From: Oscillospiraceae bacterium
Lineage (GTDB): Bacteria; Bacillota; Clostridia; UBA1381; UBA9506
Direction: 5' to 3'
Assembly (NCBI GenBank): GCA_015068555.1
Contig: SVKI01000003.1
Span: 35,286-99,285, forward strand
Length of the DNA: 64,000 nt
Both the position numbers and the translations under genes were made by a program. Positions 15,706-23,927 of this stretch are shown here, piece by piece. Positions within the stretch are counted from its first letter, which is position 1, and every line of letters starts with the position of its first letter. The notes beneath the pieces are model-generated. The model had not been told where the DNA came from, searched no databases, and was given only the letters and a program-made list of their open reading frames with translations.

Positions 15706-16915
15706 TAACATTGATTTTGAAACCTATTTTAAACACTATCCTGATGAAAAGGGTTATTTTGGCAAATATGGCGGATGCTATATCCCCGATGAATTAAAAA
15801 AAGCCATGGCAGAAATCACCGAAGCCTACTACTCCATTTGCCAATCCAGAAAGTTCATTGCAGAGTTGCGCCGCATCCGCAAGGAATTCCAAGGCAGACC
15901 CACCCCTGTTACACACCTGGAGAGACTGTCTGATTATTTAGGCGGTAAAGTGCAGCTGTACGCTAAGCGTGAAGACTTAAACCATTCCGGTGCACACAAG
16001 CTCAACCACTGCATGGGCGAAGCGCTGCTTGCAAAATACATGGGTAAGAAAAAGGTTATCGCCGAGACAGGTGCCGGCCAACACGGTGTAGCTTTGGCTA
16101 CCGCTGCTGCTTACTTTGGCCTGGAATGTGACATTTACATGGGCTCGGTTGATATTAAAAAGCAAGCGCCCAATGTAGCCCGAATGAAGATTTTGGGTGC
16201 TAACGTTGTAGAAGTAACACATGGCCTTGCCACCTTAAAAGAAGCTGTAGATGCTGCCTTTGAGGCCTATGCAAGGGAATATAAAGATTGCATCTATTGC
16301 ATCGGCTCCGTGTTAGGCCCCCACCCCTTCCCCATGATGGTGCGTGATTTCCAGAGTGTTGTAGGTATTGAGGCAAGAGAACAGTTTGTCGAAATGACGG
16401 GGCACCTGCCTGATGCCATTGTGGCCTGCGTTGGCGGCGGAAGCAATGCTGCCGGTCTCTTTGCCGGCTTCTTAAATGACCCTGTTGACATTTACGGCAT
16501 TGAGCCTTTAGGCAAAGGACCGAAGCTTGGCGACCATGCTGCCAGCTTAAAATATGGCACTGAAGGCATCATGCACGGCTTTAACAGCATTATGCTGAAG
16601 GATGAAAACGGCGAACCCGCGCCGGTTTACTCTGTTGCCAGCGGTCTTGACTATCCATCTTCCGGCCCGGAACATGCATTTTTGCAGGAAATCGGTCGCG
16701 TAACCTACGATGTGATTGATGACGAAGAAACCATCGATGCTTTTTACAAGCTCTCCCGCATGGAAGGCATCATTCCCGCCATTGAAAGCTCTCACGCCGT
16801 TGCCTACGGCATGAAGCTGGCGCAAAGAATGGATAAGGGCTCTGTTTTAATCAACCTATCCGGCAGAGGCGATAAGGATATGGATTATATCATCGAAAAT
16901 TACGGTATTCGTTAA
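15695..16915 (+). CDS. trpB: Tryptophan synthase beta chain
   Basis: A PLP enzyme joining indole and serine to tryptophan. The 406-residue product has the PLP lysine Lys102 (HSGAHKLN), catalytic Glu124 (AETGAGQHG), the phosphate loop [10 protein letters not shown] and the C-terminal [18 protein letters not shown] precedes the ATG. No trpA or other trp gene is in the window, so this may be a stand-alone TrpB salvaging indole, or trpA may be elsewhere. Controlled by the Trp T-box upstream. The Asn of the usual HKxNN motif is followed by His (HKLNH), a minor oddity. Confidence 0.95.
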   Translation: MQYNNIDFETYFKHYPDEKGYFGKYGGCYIPDELKKAMAEITEAYYSICQSRKFIAELRRIRKEFQGRPTPVTHLERLSDYLGGKVQLYAKREDLNHSGAHKLNHCMGEALLAKYMGKKKVIAETGAGQHGVALATAAAYFGLECDIYMGSVDIKKQAPNVARMKILGANVVEVTHGLATLKEAVDAAFEAYAREYKDCIYCIGSVLGPHPFPMMVRDFQSVVGIEAREQFVEMTGHLPDAIVACVGGGSNAAGLFAGFLNDPVDIYGIEPLGKGPKLGDHAASLKYGTEGIMHGFNSIMLKDENGEPAPVYSVASGLDYPSSGPEHAFLQEIGRVTYDVIDDEETIDAFYKLSRMEGIIPAIESSHAVAYGMKLAQRMDKGSVLINLSGRGDKDMDYIIENYGIR

Positions 16916-16933
16916 ATATGAATCAGGCAATAT

Positions 16934-17153
16934 AAAAAGAGTCGCAAAATGCTTCGTGTTCTTAAGGACAGTAATAAAGCCTTCCCTGTGCAAGGGAAGG
17001 TGGCAAAACCGTAGGTTTTGACGGAAGGGTTGTTAATCACAATCCCTCAGTCAAATCAAAGATTTGACAGCTCCCTCGCGTGCCCCGAAGGGGTATTACA
17101 CAAGGGGTTTTATGTCCTTAGAAACACTTGGCATATTTGCGACTCTTTTTTTT
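16934..17153. repeat. Nested palindromic element acting as trpB terminator
   Basis: Outer arms AAAAAGAGTCGCAAAATGC (16934-16953) and GCATATTTGCGACTCTTTTT (17131-17150) continue imperfectly inward to about 16970 and 17113, and a T-run follows on the plus strand. The enclosed 140 bp holds several smaller hairpins: CCTTCCCT/AAGGGAAGG (16980-17000), CAAAACC/GGTTTTG, TCAAATC/GATTTGA (17051-17067) and GCCCC/GGGGT. It looks like a small repeat inserted into the loop of a terminator. Part of it (CGCGTGCCCCGAAGGGGTAT) recurs at 41937. Confidence 0.6.
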
Positions 17154-17349
17154 ATAATCCTAAAGGCTGAACCCAGATATCCGTCATACGTTTTGCCTCT
17201 TCCATGGTTTCCATTTCACAGAACACATGAATCAACGGCTCTGTACCCGAAAAACGGGCGATAATCCAACCGCCGTTTGCAAAATACACCTTATGGCCGT
17301 CTTCATAGCTCACTTTTTCAATTTCCAGGCCAAAATCGGGCAGTTCTTT
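17152..17349 (-). pseudogene. Remnant of a phosphoglucomutase/phosphomannomutase C-terminal domain
   Basis: Residues encoded from about 17349 to the stop at 17152 match the C-terminal domain of alpha-D-phosphohexomutases, including the phosphate-binding GGWIIARFSGTEPLIHVF signature (family RPSGTEP). Nothing of the preceding three domains or a proper start is present; the frame upstream is unrelated A/T-rich sequence and the AraC gene starts divergently at 17447. I read this as the 3' end of a deleted gene. A short functional product seems unlikely. Confidence 0.75.
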
Positions 17350-17446
17350 TTTATGGTTTGTCTTTATAAAAAACTTAAATCTTTTTATAATTTTCTTTAC
17401 ATTTACCATATTTTTTTTTATAATAAAGTGAGAGGGAGGGAGAACC

Positions 17447-18610
17447 ATGCTGATTAACCTCACCGACAAAACATTAGGTGATTTGGGATGTTTGTGCCGC
17501 GGAAGCATTACGGACGCTTCGGCTCTTTTAAGCATACCTTTAATTAAAAGCCGAAGACTTTCGCAAACCAGTTTCCGCATTTTATATAAACACGATTCTC
17601 AAAAAACCGCGTTGGAAAGAACCGACGGAACCGCCATCTTATTCTGTGGTAAAAGTCCTGAACAATTACAAACTTTTTTACTGGATAAAACCGTGATTTT
17701 AAATCCCGGCATCTATTATTATGTCCTGCCCCTGTTAGGCGAAACCGAGCTTTCTGTCTGCGCCCCTTCAGGTACACAAACCTATCCGGTTACGCAAAAA
17801 GAACGACTCGTCAGCATCCTGCCGCTGATTGAACCAACCGAAATATTCACTCTGCTTCACCATGAAAAAGAGCGTGGTTTTTCCATGCGTGGCGAAACCC
17901 ACGATTTCTGGGAACTCACGTTCGTGGAACGGGGCGAATTGCACAATTTGGTAGACGGCGAGGATTTCACTCAACGCCAAGGTGAGATTATGCTGTTTTT
18001 ACCTAACCAACATCACAGGCAATACGCCGAGCCGGATATGCGCGTTTTTTACATGACCGTCAGCTTTTCCATGTCATTTTCTGACCCTTCTTTCTTCCAC
18101 GGCAAAGTTTTTAAGGCTGACCACGAAACGCGCACCCTCTTTCGAAACATGTTAGAAGAGCGGGACAGCAGTCGCATTTTTGCCGAGGATCTGATTCTCT
18201 GCCATTTGAAGGAAATAATCATTCGCCTGTTGCGCTCGGGCCAGGTTGAGCAAATCGTCACTCGTGCACAAACTGAATCCAGACCCATGCTTGAGAACAG
18301 CATTGTTCTCAAAGCGGAAGATTATGTCAAAAAACATCTGCACAAACGGCTGACTGTTTCTGAGATCGCCGATGCCCTGCCTGTTTCAGAAACCTACTTA
18401 TCCGCTCTTTTTAAAAAGTGCACCGGCGAATCGTTAAATCACTACATAAATCGGCAAAAACTGATGCTGGCAAAAGAATATATCCGTTCCGGCAGTTATA
18501 CATTTACCGAAATTGCACAGATACTTGGCTACAGCAATGTACATTATTTTTCCCGTAGTTTCAAACAGCATTTTGGCATAACGCCGTCGGAATATGCAAA
18601 TATAACATAA
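17447..18610 (+). CDS. AraC-family transcriptional regulator
   Basis: A 387-residue regulator. The N-terminal ~120 residues are unassigned, residues ~125-220 form an AraC cupin ligand pocket (MRGETHDFWELTFVERGELH), and the C-terminal ~100 residues carry two helix-turn-helix motifs (LTVSEIADALPVSETYLSAL and FTEIAQILGYSNVHYFSRSF). AGGGAGG precedes the ATG. The gene for a CBM9-like protein follows by 14 bases, so the pair is likely one operon. Probably senses a carbohydrate or derivative and acts on a nearby or distant sugar operon; the ligand is unknown. Confidence 0.9.
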   Translation: MLINLTDKTLGDLGCLCRGSITDASALLSIPLIKSRRLSQTSFRILYKHDSQKTALERTDGTAILFCGKSPEQLQTFLLDKTVILNPGIYYYVLPLLGETELSVCAPSGTQTYPVTQKERLVSILPLIEPTEIFTLLHHEKERGFSMRGETHDFWELTFVERGELHNLVDGEDFTQRQGEIMLFLPNQHHRQYAEPDMRVFYMTVSFSMSFSDPSFFHGKVFKADHETRTLFRNMLEERDSSRIFAEDLILCHLKEIIIRLLRSGQVEQIVTRAQTESRPMLENSIVLKAEDYVKKHLHKRLTVSEIADALPVSETYLSALFKKCTGESLNHYINRQKLMLAKEYIRSGSYTFTEIAQILGYSNVHYFSRSFKQHFGITPSEYANIT

Positions 18611-18624
18611 ATAGGAGAAGCCTT

Positions 18625-19242
18625 ATGAAAACCTACATCATTAAAAAAATTGACGGCCCCATCACGGAAGAAAGCTTTAACCAGGCTAATATTGCCAAGG
18701 TTAATTTCGGACCCTTTAAAGGCACTGAAAGCCCATTTGACACTGAGCTTCAATTACTCTATAATGACGAAGCCATCTATGTTCATTTTAAAACCGATGA
18801 ACGTCCTCTCTTAGCGCGCAGAACAGACCGCGACAGCGATGTGTGCGAGGATAGTTGCATGGAAATCTTTTTCTCACCCGACGAAACAGACACTCATTAT
18901 TTTAATTTTGAAATCAATCCTTTGGGTACGCTCTATCTGCATTATAACAACGACCGCTATGATACCCATGCCGTTGATGTACCCACGGAATTGTTCGAAA
19001 TTAAAAGCGTGATTACGAGCAAAAACTGGGAGCTTTACTATAAAATTCCTTTTAGCTTTATCTTAACCCATTTTGAAAAAATAACCGAAAATTGCAGAGC
19101 CAATTTTTACAAATGCGGCGAGCATACCGAAATTGAACACTATGCCTGCTGGAACGAAATCTATCTTGAAAAGCCTGATTTCCACTGCTCGCAGTTTTTC
19201 GGAAAGCTCACGTTTGAAAAGGGAATTTCCGTTAGCCGATAA
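18625..19242 (+). CDS. CBM9-like carbohydrate-binding protein
   Basis: A 205-residue protein resembling the stand-alone carbohydrate-binding family 9-like domain: DTELQLLYNDEAIYVHFKTDE, then DSCMEIFFSP and HYFNFEINPLGTLYLHY, ending with FHCSQFFGKLTFE. No signal peptide or membrane segment is visible, so it appears cytoplasmic, unusual for a polysaccharide binder and more consistent with sensing or a partner role. It follows the AraC gene by 14 bases with AGGAGA as ribosome binding site. Function unproven. Confidence 0.75.
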   Translation: MKTYIIKKIDGPITEESFNQANIAKVNFGPFKGTESPFDTELQLLYNDEAIYVHFKTDERPLLARRTDRDSDVCEDSCMEIFFSPDETDTHYFNFEINPLGTLYLHYNNDRYDTHAVDVPTELFEIKSVITSKNWELYYKIPFSFILTHFEKITENCRANFYKCGEHTEIEHYACWNEIYLEKPDFHCSQFFGKLTFEKGISVSR

Positions 19243-19331
19243 GGTTTTTAGCAAGCTAACCAACTTTTTAGCAACATAGATTTTCATGTCCCTTTGTAAA
19301 CTATCCATATCTTGAAATATGGAGGTTTACC

Positions 19332-20552
19332 ATGAAAAAATTTCTCAGCGTAGCTCTTTTTGTTGTGTATATCTGTTCGGGTGCTGTTGTTTCGGCAGCT
19401 CGTGATAATACGACATTAATTGCCAACGATTTCAGAAAAAGCACACCGCTCAACACGGTTTTAACTTTATCGGCCGGCGATTTTGTGGAAAGCGTGAACC
19501 CACCAAAGGGCAGTTCTCTCACTTCCATAACGCTGACGCAGGTTCCCAACGCAAAAAGCGGAACCTTGCAGCTTGCCGGTAAAACTGTGCAAAAGAACGA
19601 CACCATACAAACTTCTGCGTTAAATAATTTGCGCTTTGTTCCGGCTAAAAACTATAAAGGGGAAGCCATTTTCACATGGAATGCACAGTATGGAAATGCC
19701 TCCTCTCCGTATCCGGCGGCGGTCGTTATCACGATAGGCGAAGGGGCAGCGCCGGCTTCCGAGCCGCCTGCAGCAGAAGACACCGCACAGCCGTCAGAAG
19801 CACCTGTGCCCACCGAAGCACCTTCCGAAGCGCCGACAGAGACGTCCGCACCTACGGAAGCACCCACCCCTACGGAAGCACCCACCCCTACGGAAGCGCC
19901 AAATCCTACCGAAACACCTGCTCCAACACCCACGCAAAAGCCTTTGCAATATGAAGATATGTTGCGGCATTGGGGCGCTTATTCTGCCGGCATGTTAGGT
20001 GCAGAAGGCATCATTGTTGGCGAAGAGATTGGCGGCCACTTTTATTTTTATCCTGATAAGCAACTAACACGAATCGATTTCATCATTTTGACCAACAGCA
20101 TTTTCGGCATTAAAACAAAAGACAGCACAGCCGATAGCCCCTTTGCAGATGCCGGTGTTCCCGATTATATGTTGCGTCAGGCCATTGCCGCCTATGAGGC
20201 TGGCTTAATCAGCGGCAGTCCACAAGGCGGGAAGTTGTACCTGCATCCCTTTGAAGCCCTCACACGAGCTGAGGCCGCCAAAATTTTAGATAATGGTCTT
20301 AAGCTTCAGTATCCCGCCAGAAATGCACTGGATTTTAGCGATGCAGGTGACATTCCCGGATGGGCCGCACAAGCCATCACAAATCTTGAATCTTATGGCA
20401 TCATTCGCGGCTATGAAGATAACACCTTTCGTCCTGCTGCTCCGGTAAACAAGGCGCAGGCCGGCGAAATGTTGTATCAGACTTATAAATACAGGGATAA
20501 AGCACGCAAAACCAAAACTGTTTTCCACGAAATCTTTTACGGTAAAGTATAA
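19332..20552 (+). CDS. Secreted S-layer-homology (SLH) protein with Pro/Thr/Glu linker
   Basis: A 406-residue secreted protein with signal peptide MKKFLSVALFVVYICSGAVVSAA, an N-terminal Ig/cadherin-like beta domain (residues ~25-140, ending YPAAVVITIGEG), a ~65-residue PTEAP-rich linker, and SLH repeats from ~210 (HWGAYSAGMLGAEGIIVG; FADAGVPDYMLRQAIAAYEAG; FSDAGDIPGWAAQAI...NTFRPAAPVNKAQA). SLH domains anchor proteins to pyruvylated secondary polysaccharide, which fits tagA/wecAB in this window. The linker DNA has exact 18-bp repeats (about 19850-19905), so its length may vary between strains. Confidence 0.9.
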   Translation: MKKFLSVALFVVYICSGAVVSAARDNTTLIANDFRKSTPLNTVLTLSAGDFVESVNPPKGSSLTSITLTQVPNAKSGTLQLAGKTVQKNDTIQTSALNNLRFVPAKNYKGEAIFTWNAQYGNASSPYPAAVVITIGEGAAPASEPPAAEDTAQPSEAPVPTEAPSEAPTETSAPTEAPTPTEAPTPTEAPNPTETPAPTPTQKPLQYEDMLRHWGAYSAGMLGAEGIIVGEEIGGHFYFYPDKQLTRIDFIILTNSIFGIKTKDSTADSPFADAGVPDYMLRQAIAAYEAGLISGSPQGGKLYLHPFEALTRAEAAKILDNGLKLQYPARNALDFSDAGDIPGWAAQAITNLESYGIIRGYEDNTFRPAAPVNKAQAGEMLYQTYKYRDKARKTKTVFHEIFYGKV

Positions 20553-20570
20553 TAAACAAACAGAAAGCAT

Positions 20571-20605
20571 CACGAAACGGCAGTGGAATTCATTGCCGTT
20601 TCGTG
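20571..20605 (+). terminator. Hairpin after the SLH gene
   Basis: CACGAAACGGCA (20571-20582) and TGCCGTTTCGTG (20594-20605) form a perfect 12-bp stem with an 11-base loop, right after the SLH stop. The T-run is weak (ATACCTT). Confidence 0.65.
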
Positions 20606-20647
20606 ATACCTTGCAAATACACCCAATCAACTGGTGGAGGAATGACC

Positions 20648-21385
20648 ATGCAAAGAAAAACGACACTCATAACTGGTGCCTCGCGCGGCATTGGTGCCGC
20701 TTGCGCAATGCGGTTTGCCAAAGACCAATATGATGTTATCGTGCATTATAATAAACACGAAGAAGAGGCTTTGGCGCTTTGCCGGCAGATACAAACAAAT
20801 GGCGGACAGGCTTTTACCATGCAGGCAGACCTTGCAAAGCCGCAAGAGGTCAAGAATCTGGCAGAACGTGTTCTGTCTCAGCACGGTGGCGTAGATGTTT
20901 TAATCAACAACGCCGGCACAGCCCTTTATAAAATGCTATGTGACACAACCGAAGATGACTTAGAGCGTATTTTTAATATCAACATTCTTTCCATGATGAC
21001 GCTGACACAAGCTCTGCTACCACCCATGATACATAAAAAAGAGGGGCATATTATTAACCTGTCCTCCATTTGGGGTCTTACAGGCGCCTCCTGCGAGGTA
21101 GCATACTCCACTACCAAGGCTGCTGTGATTGGTTTTACAAAATCTCTTGCCAAAGAATTGGGCCCTTCGGGCATACTGGTAAACTGCGTGGCACCCGGCG
21201 TGATTGATACGGATATGAATCAACAGCTTGACGAGGAAACACGCGCCGTCTTGTGTGAGGAAACACCGCTCGGAAGATTAGGCACCGCTCAGGAAGTGGC
21301 CGAAACCGTCTTTTTCTTATCCTCACAAAACAACACCTTTATGACCGGACAGGTGGTCAGCCCGAACGGCGGCATTCTTTGCTGA
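20648..21385 (+). CDS. SDR reductase, EF-P 5-aminopentanone reductase (YmfI)-like
   Basis: A 245-residue classical SDR: TGASRGIG (residues 9-16), NNAG, catalytic Ser in INLSSIWG and Tyr/Lys in AYSTTK. The block SSIWGLTGASCEVAYSTTKA is characteristic of the FabG-like YmfI, which reduces the 5-aminopentanone modification on elongation factor P Lys32. FabG itself is a less likely alternative. Two ATGs lie close together; GGAGG is 7 bases before the second (20648), used here. Terminators on both sides make it monocistronic. Confidence 0.82.
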   Translation: MQRKTTLITGASRGIGAACAMRFAKDQYDVIVHYNKHEEEALALCRQIQTNGGQAFTMQADLAKPQEVKNLAERVLSQHGGVDVLINNAGTALYKMLCDTTEDDLERIFNINILSMMTLTQALLPPMIHKKEGHIINLSSIWGLTGASCEVAYSTTKAAVIGFTKSLAKELGPSGILVNCVAPGVIDTDMNQQLDEETRAVLCEETPLGRLGTAQEVAETVFFLSSQNNTFMTGQVVSPNGGILC

Positions 21386-21386
21386 T

Positions 21387-21436
21387 TAAAAGCGCTATGC
21401 CGAGCATCCCGATGGATGCTCGGCATAGCGCTTTTT
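21387..21436. terminator. Bidirectional terminator
   Basis: A near-perfect stem AAAAGCGCTATGCCGAGCAT with its complement, A/T tails on both sides, lies between the convergent ymfI-like and bofC-like genes; the last bases overlap the bofC-like stop region. Confidence 0.9.
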
Positions 21437-21866
21437 ATGAACTGAAATCTTCTGTTAACTCTAACAGCTCCTGCTTGCTTTTTACAAAAATTCCTTCACA
21501 AAACATGCGATAATCCTCAGGACGCAAATCCTTTACCGCTATGGGCAGCTTATAGCTGAATCGTTTTTCGCCATCTGCTTCCACTGTAAAAACGCAAATA
21601 TCCCCTGCTTGCTCTGCTACAAAATATTCTGTCTGCGGCGGTTGTGTTGGCAGTGGCACAAGCGTTGTCACGGCGGCGGGCACATCTTCAATTATTTCTT
21701 CTTGTAAAGGATACGATTCCTGCTCTATACTCTGTATGATTTCTGTTTGCCGGGCAGTTTGCATTTTGATGACGCCGAAGCCAATCCCCAAACCAACCGC
21801 AAAAGCTCCCAGAAAAAGCAACGAATATAAAAACCATCTACTTTTTTTCCTTTGCACACGATACAT
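21435..21866 (-). CDS. BofC C-terminal-like membrane-anchored protein
   Basis: A 143-residue protein with an N-terminal transmembrane anchor (residues ~12-34) and an extracytoplasmic tail. The end, TEYFVAEQAGDICVF ... LRPEDYRMFCEGIFVKSKQEL, resembles the C-terminal domain of BofC, which in Bacillus restrains the SpoIVB protease in the sigma-K checkpoint. The N-terminal BofC domain is absent, so function is only suggested by similarity. Located downstream of the dacF-like gene with a 76-base gap. Confidence 0.55.
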   Translation of the reverse strand: MYRVQRKKSRWFLYSLLFLGAFAVGLGIGFGVIKMQTARQTEIIQSIEQESYPLQEEIIEDVPAAVTTLVPLPTQPPQTEYFVAEQAGDICVFTVEADGEKRFSYKLPIAVKDLRPEDYRMFCEGIFVKSKQELLELTEDFSS

Positions 21867-21942
21867 GCGGTCTTCTTCCTTTCACGCAAAAAGGTCTTTT
21901 CTAACAATGTGCCCCATTGCCGCATGTTTTATGCCAAAATAT

Positions 21943-23088
21943 TTATTTTCTGCCGAAAAACAGCTGTGTAACAAGCTTTTGATACATACCCCAAACGCCC
22001 TGCCTTTCAACGGTTTCCAGCGCGATAAGTTCTGTTTCTCCGATCACTTCTCCATCGGCTTTAAATATGACCTTGCCAAGAACATCACCCTGACGGACCG
22101 GCGCCGGAACTGTCTCCGGCACTTCCATTTGTTTTTCTATCTGGTTCAATTTGGCTTTGCTTACCAAAAGGTGAAAATCTTCCCCTATGCCAATTTGCAC
22201 GGTATCCGAGCAGCCTTTAAGCACGGCCGGCGGCGTCAGTTCCGCCTGCGTCAGGAGGCTGTCTGCCACGGCATAATTGGCAAACCCATAGTCCAGCAAT
22301 TTGGTGGCATCCGAGAATCTGTCTTTCGAGGTTTCAGAGGCAAGCACAACAGCAATCAGATTCATGCCGTTTCGCACTGCTGAAGCGCTGAGGCAATATT
22401 TAGCCACGCTGGTAGACCCTGTTTTAAGTCCGTTTGCACCCTCGTAAAATCGAATTAGCTTATTCGTGTTGACCAGTCCAAAAGCGCCCTCACGCAAGCT
22501 GTCCATCCAGATTCCCGTAAATTCTAATACCAGCGGATGCCGCACAAGCTCACGGCTCATTAAGGCAATGTCATGTGCGCTGGTGAGATGCGCCGGGTCG
22601 TCAAGGCCGTTGCAGTTGACAAAGTTCGTATCATGCATCCCCAAAGCAGCAGCCCGTTCGTTCATCATTTTCACAAATCCCTCATGACTGCCCGCTATGT
22701 GTTCTGCCAAAGCGACTGCTGCATCGTTGCCGGAAGCGACTGCCACTGCCTTTAGCATATCGCGCACGCTCATTTCCTCTCCCGGTTCTAAATACACCTG
22801 AGAGCCGCCCATAGAGGCCGCAAATTCAGAGCAACGCACCATTTCATCCTGAGAGATTCGTCCCTCATCAATCGCCTCTACCACGAGTAGCATCGTCATA
22901 ATTTTGGTGACAGAAGCCGGCGGTCTTTGATCGTGGCAATTTTTTTCATACAGTATCTGACCGGTGCCTGCCTCTATTAAAATAACCGAGGGCGCCGTTA
23001 AACTGAGTTCCCCGCCCTCCTCCGCCCAAACGGGCATGGCTGAACAGATAAAACACAACACCAGGCATAAAGAAAGCAAACGCTTCAT
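21943..23088 (-). CDS. D-alanyl-D-alanine carboxypeptidase (DacF/PBP5 type)
   Basis: A 381-residue serine DD-carboxypeptidase that trims peptidoglycan stem peptides outside the membrane. Signal peptide at residues 1-22 (ending PVWAEEG), catalytic SxxK (PPASVTKIMTM, near residue 60), SGN (VASGNDA) and KTG (NGLKTGST), followed by the beta-rich C-terminal domain (VQIGIGEDF...). The weakly hydrophobic tail could be an amphipathic anchor. In spore formers such enzymes (DacF) adjust cortex or vegetative cross-linking; which role applies is not decidable here. AGGAGG precedes the start. Confidence 0.93.
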   Translation of the reverse strand: MKRLLSLCLVLCFICSAMPVWAEEGGELSLTAPSVILIEAGTGQILYEKNCHDQRPPASVTKIMTMLLVVEAIDEGRISQDEMVRCSEFAASMGGSQVYLEPGEEMSVRDMLKAVAVASGNDAAVALAEHIAGSHEGFVKMMNERAAALGMHDTNFVNCNGLDDPAHLTSAHDIALMSRELVRHPLVLEFTGIWMDSLREGAFGLVNTNKLIRFYEGANGLKTGSTSVAKYCLSASAVRNGMNLIAVVLASETSKDRFSDATKLLDYGFANYAVADSLLTQAELTPPAVLKGCSDTVQIGIGEDFHLLVSKAKLNQIEKQMEVPETVPAPVRQGDVLGKVIFKADGEVIGETELIALETVERQGVWGMYQKLVTQLFFGRK

Positions 23089-23179
23089 GTGCTATTCCTC
23101 CTGTTTTTTTATCACACTACCTATCCTATGCCTTTTTTCTCCCGTTATGCCTGCTTTATACCGTCAGGTTGCTTTTTAT

Positions 23180-23882
23180 AATAAATATCCCCCCGTATAA
23201 CGGGGGGTTTTTCATTTTCGGGCATAGCCCTAATACTACTGGCGACGCACAAGTGCGTTTTATATTGGCCTGCCAGCCATGCAACTATTACTTACTACCC
23301 ATAAATGGGTCCCGCGGGTCGAACATACTTAGTTGATCACTTTCCTTATCTCTTTTTAGTTGTTCTTCTATATATTTCTTTATCGCTTTTGTGTTCTTCC
23401 CCGCGGTATCAACGTAGTATCCCTTACACCAAAACTCGCGGTTTCGGTAGGCAAACTTCATGTTCCCCCACTTTTGAAATATGAGTAATGCACTTTTCCC
23501 TTTCAAGTAACCCATAAAACCCGAAACGCTCATTTTGGGAGGGATACTAACAAGCATATGAATATGGTCTGGACATACTTCTCCCTCTATGATTTCTACC
23601 CCTTTCCATTGGCATAATTGGCGTAATATTTCCCTTATTTCAAGACGTTTATTTTCAAAAAATACTTTACGTCTGTATTTTGGTGCAAACACTATATGGT
23701 ACTTGCAATCCCATTTGGTATGTGCTAAACTATTTGTGTCTATGGCTTCTTTTTTCATAGATAAATCCTCCAATGTGTTTTTTAGTTTCGACTGGCAGGT
23801 CGAGCTCATTATAACACATTGGAGGATTTTCTGTTCATCGGTTAACCTTTATTGAACCACGCGACTATCGCGTGGTTTTCGA
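23180..23882 (-). mobile_element. IS200/IS605-group insertion sequence (IS200-like, tnpA only)
   Basis: A complete IS200-type element. The left end carries CCCCCCgtataaCGGGGGG (23189-23208) and a subterminal palindrome around CTGGCGACGCACAAGTGCGT; the right end has the perfect hairpin AACCACGCGActaTCGCGTGGTT. One gene, tnpA, reads leftward; there is no tnpB. As expected for this group there are no terminal inverted repeats or clear target duplications. Exact boundaries are inferred from the match to a second element at 41.5-42.2 kb and may be off by several bases. Confidence 0.85.
23288..23758 (-). CDS. tnpA: IS200/IS605 family transposase TnpA (HUH/Y1)
   Basis: A 156-residue single-strand transposase. 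The HUH motif is His65-Ile-His67 (CPDHIHMLV) and the probable nucleophile is Tyr129 (IKKYIEEQ). Full length and undamaged, so potentially active. GGAGG precedes the ATG at 23758; a longer frame to 23809 reads through the ribosome binding site and is not used. The C-terminal MFDPRDPFMGSK extension overlaps the left-end repeat. Confidence 0.95.
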   Translation of the reverse strand: MKKEAIDTNSLAHTKWDCKYHIVFAPKYRRKVFFENKRLEIREILRQLCQWKGVEIIEGEVCPDHIHMLVSIPPKMSVSGFMGYLKGKSALLIFQKWGNMKFAYRNREFWCKGYYVDTAGKNTKAIKKYIEEQLKRDKESDQLSMFDPRDPFMGSK

Positions 23883-23887
23883 TATAC

Positions 23888-23924
23888 AAAAATAGGCTGT
23901 AGCATTTTGCTACAGCCTATTTTT
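23888..23924 (-). terminator. Terminator of the ABC exporter operon (GCTGTAGC family)
   Basis: AAAAATAGGCTGTAGCA and its complement with a short loop, directly after the exporter stop at 23928 and abutting the right end of the IS200 element. It shares its core with terminators at 31867, 42200, 47156 and 52204. Confidence 0.9.
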
Positions 23925-23927
23925 GCC

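Noticed and set aside
20648..21385. Assignment as FabG of fatty acid synthesis
   Set aside because: The SSIWGLTGASCEVAYS block and isolation from fab genes favour the YmfI type; FabG not fully excluded.
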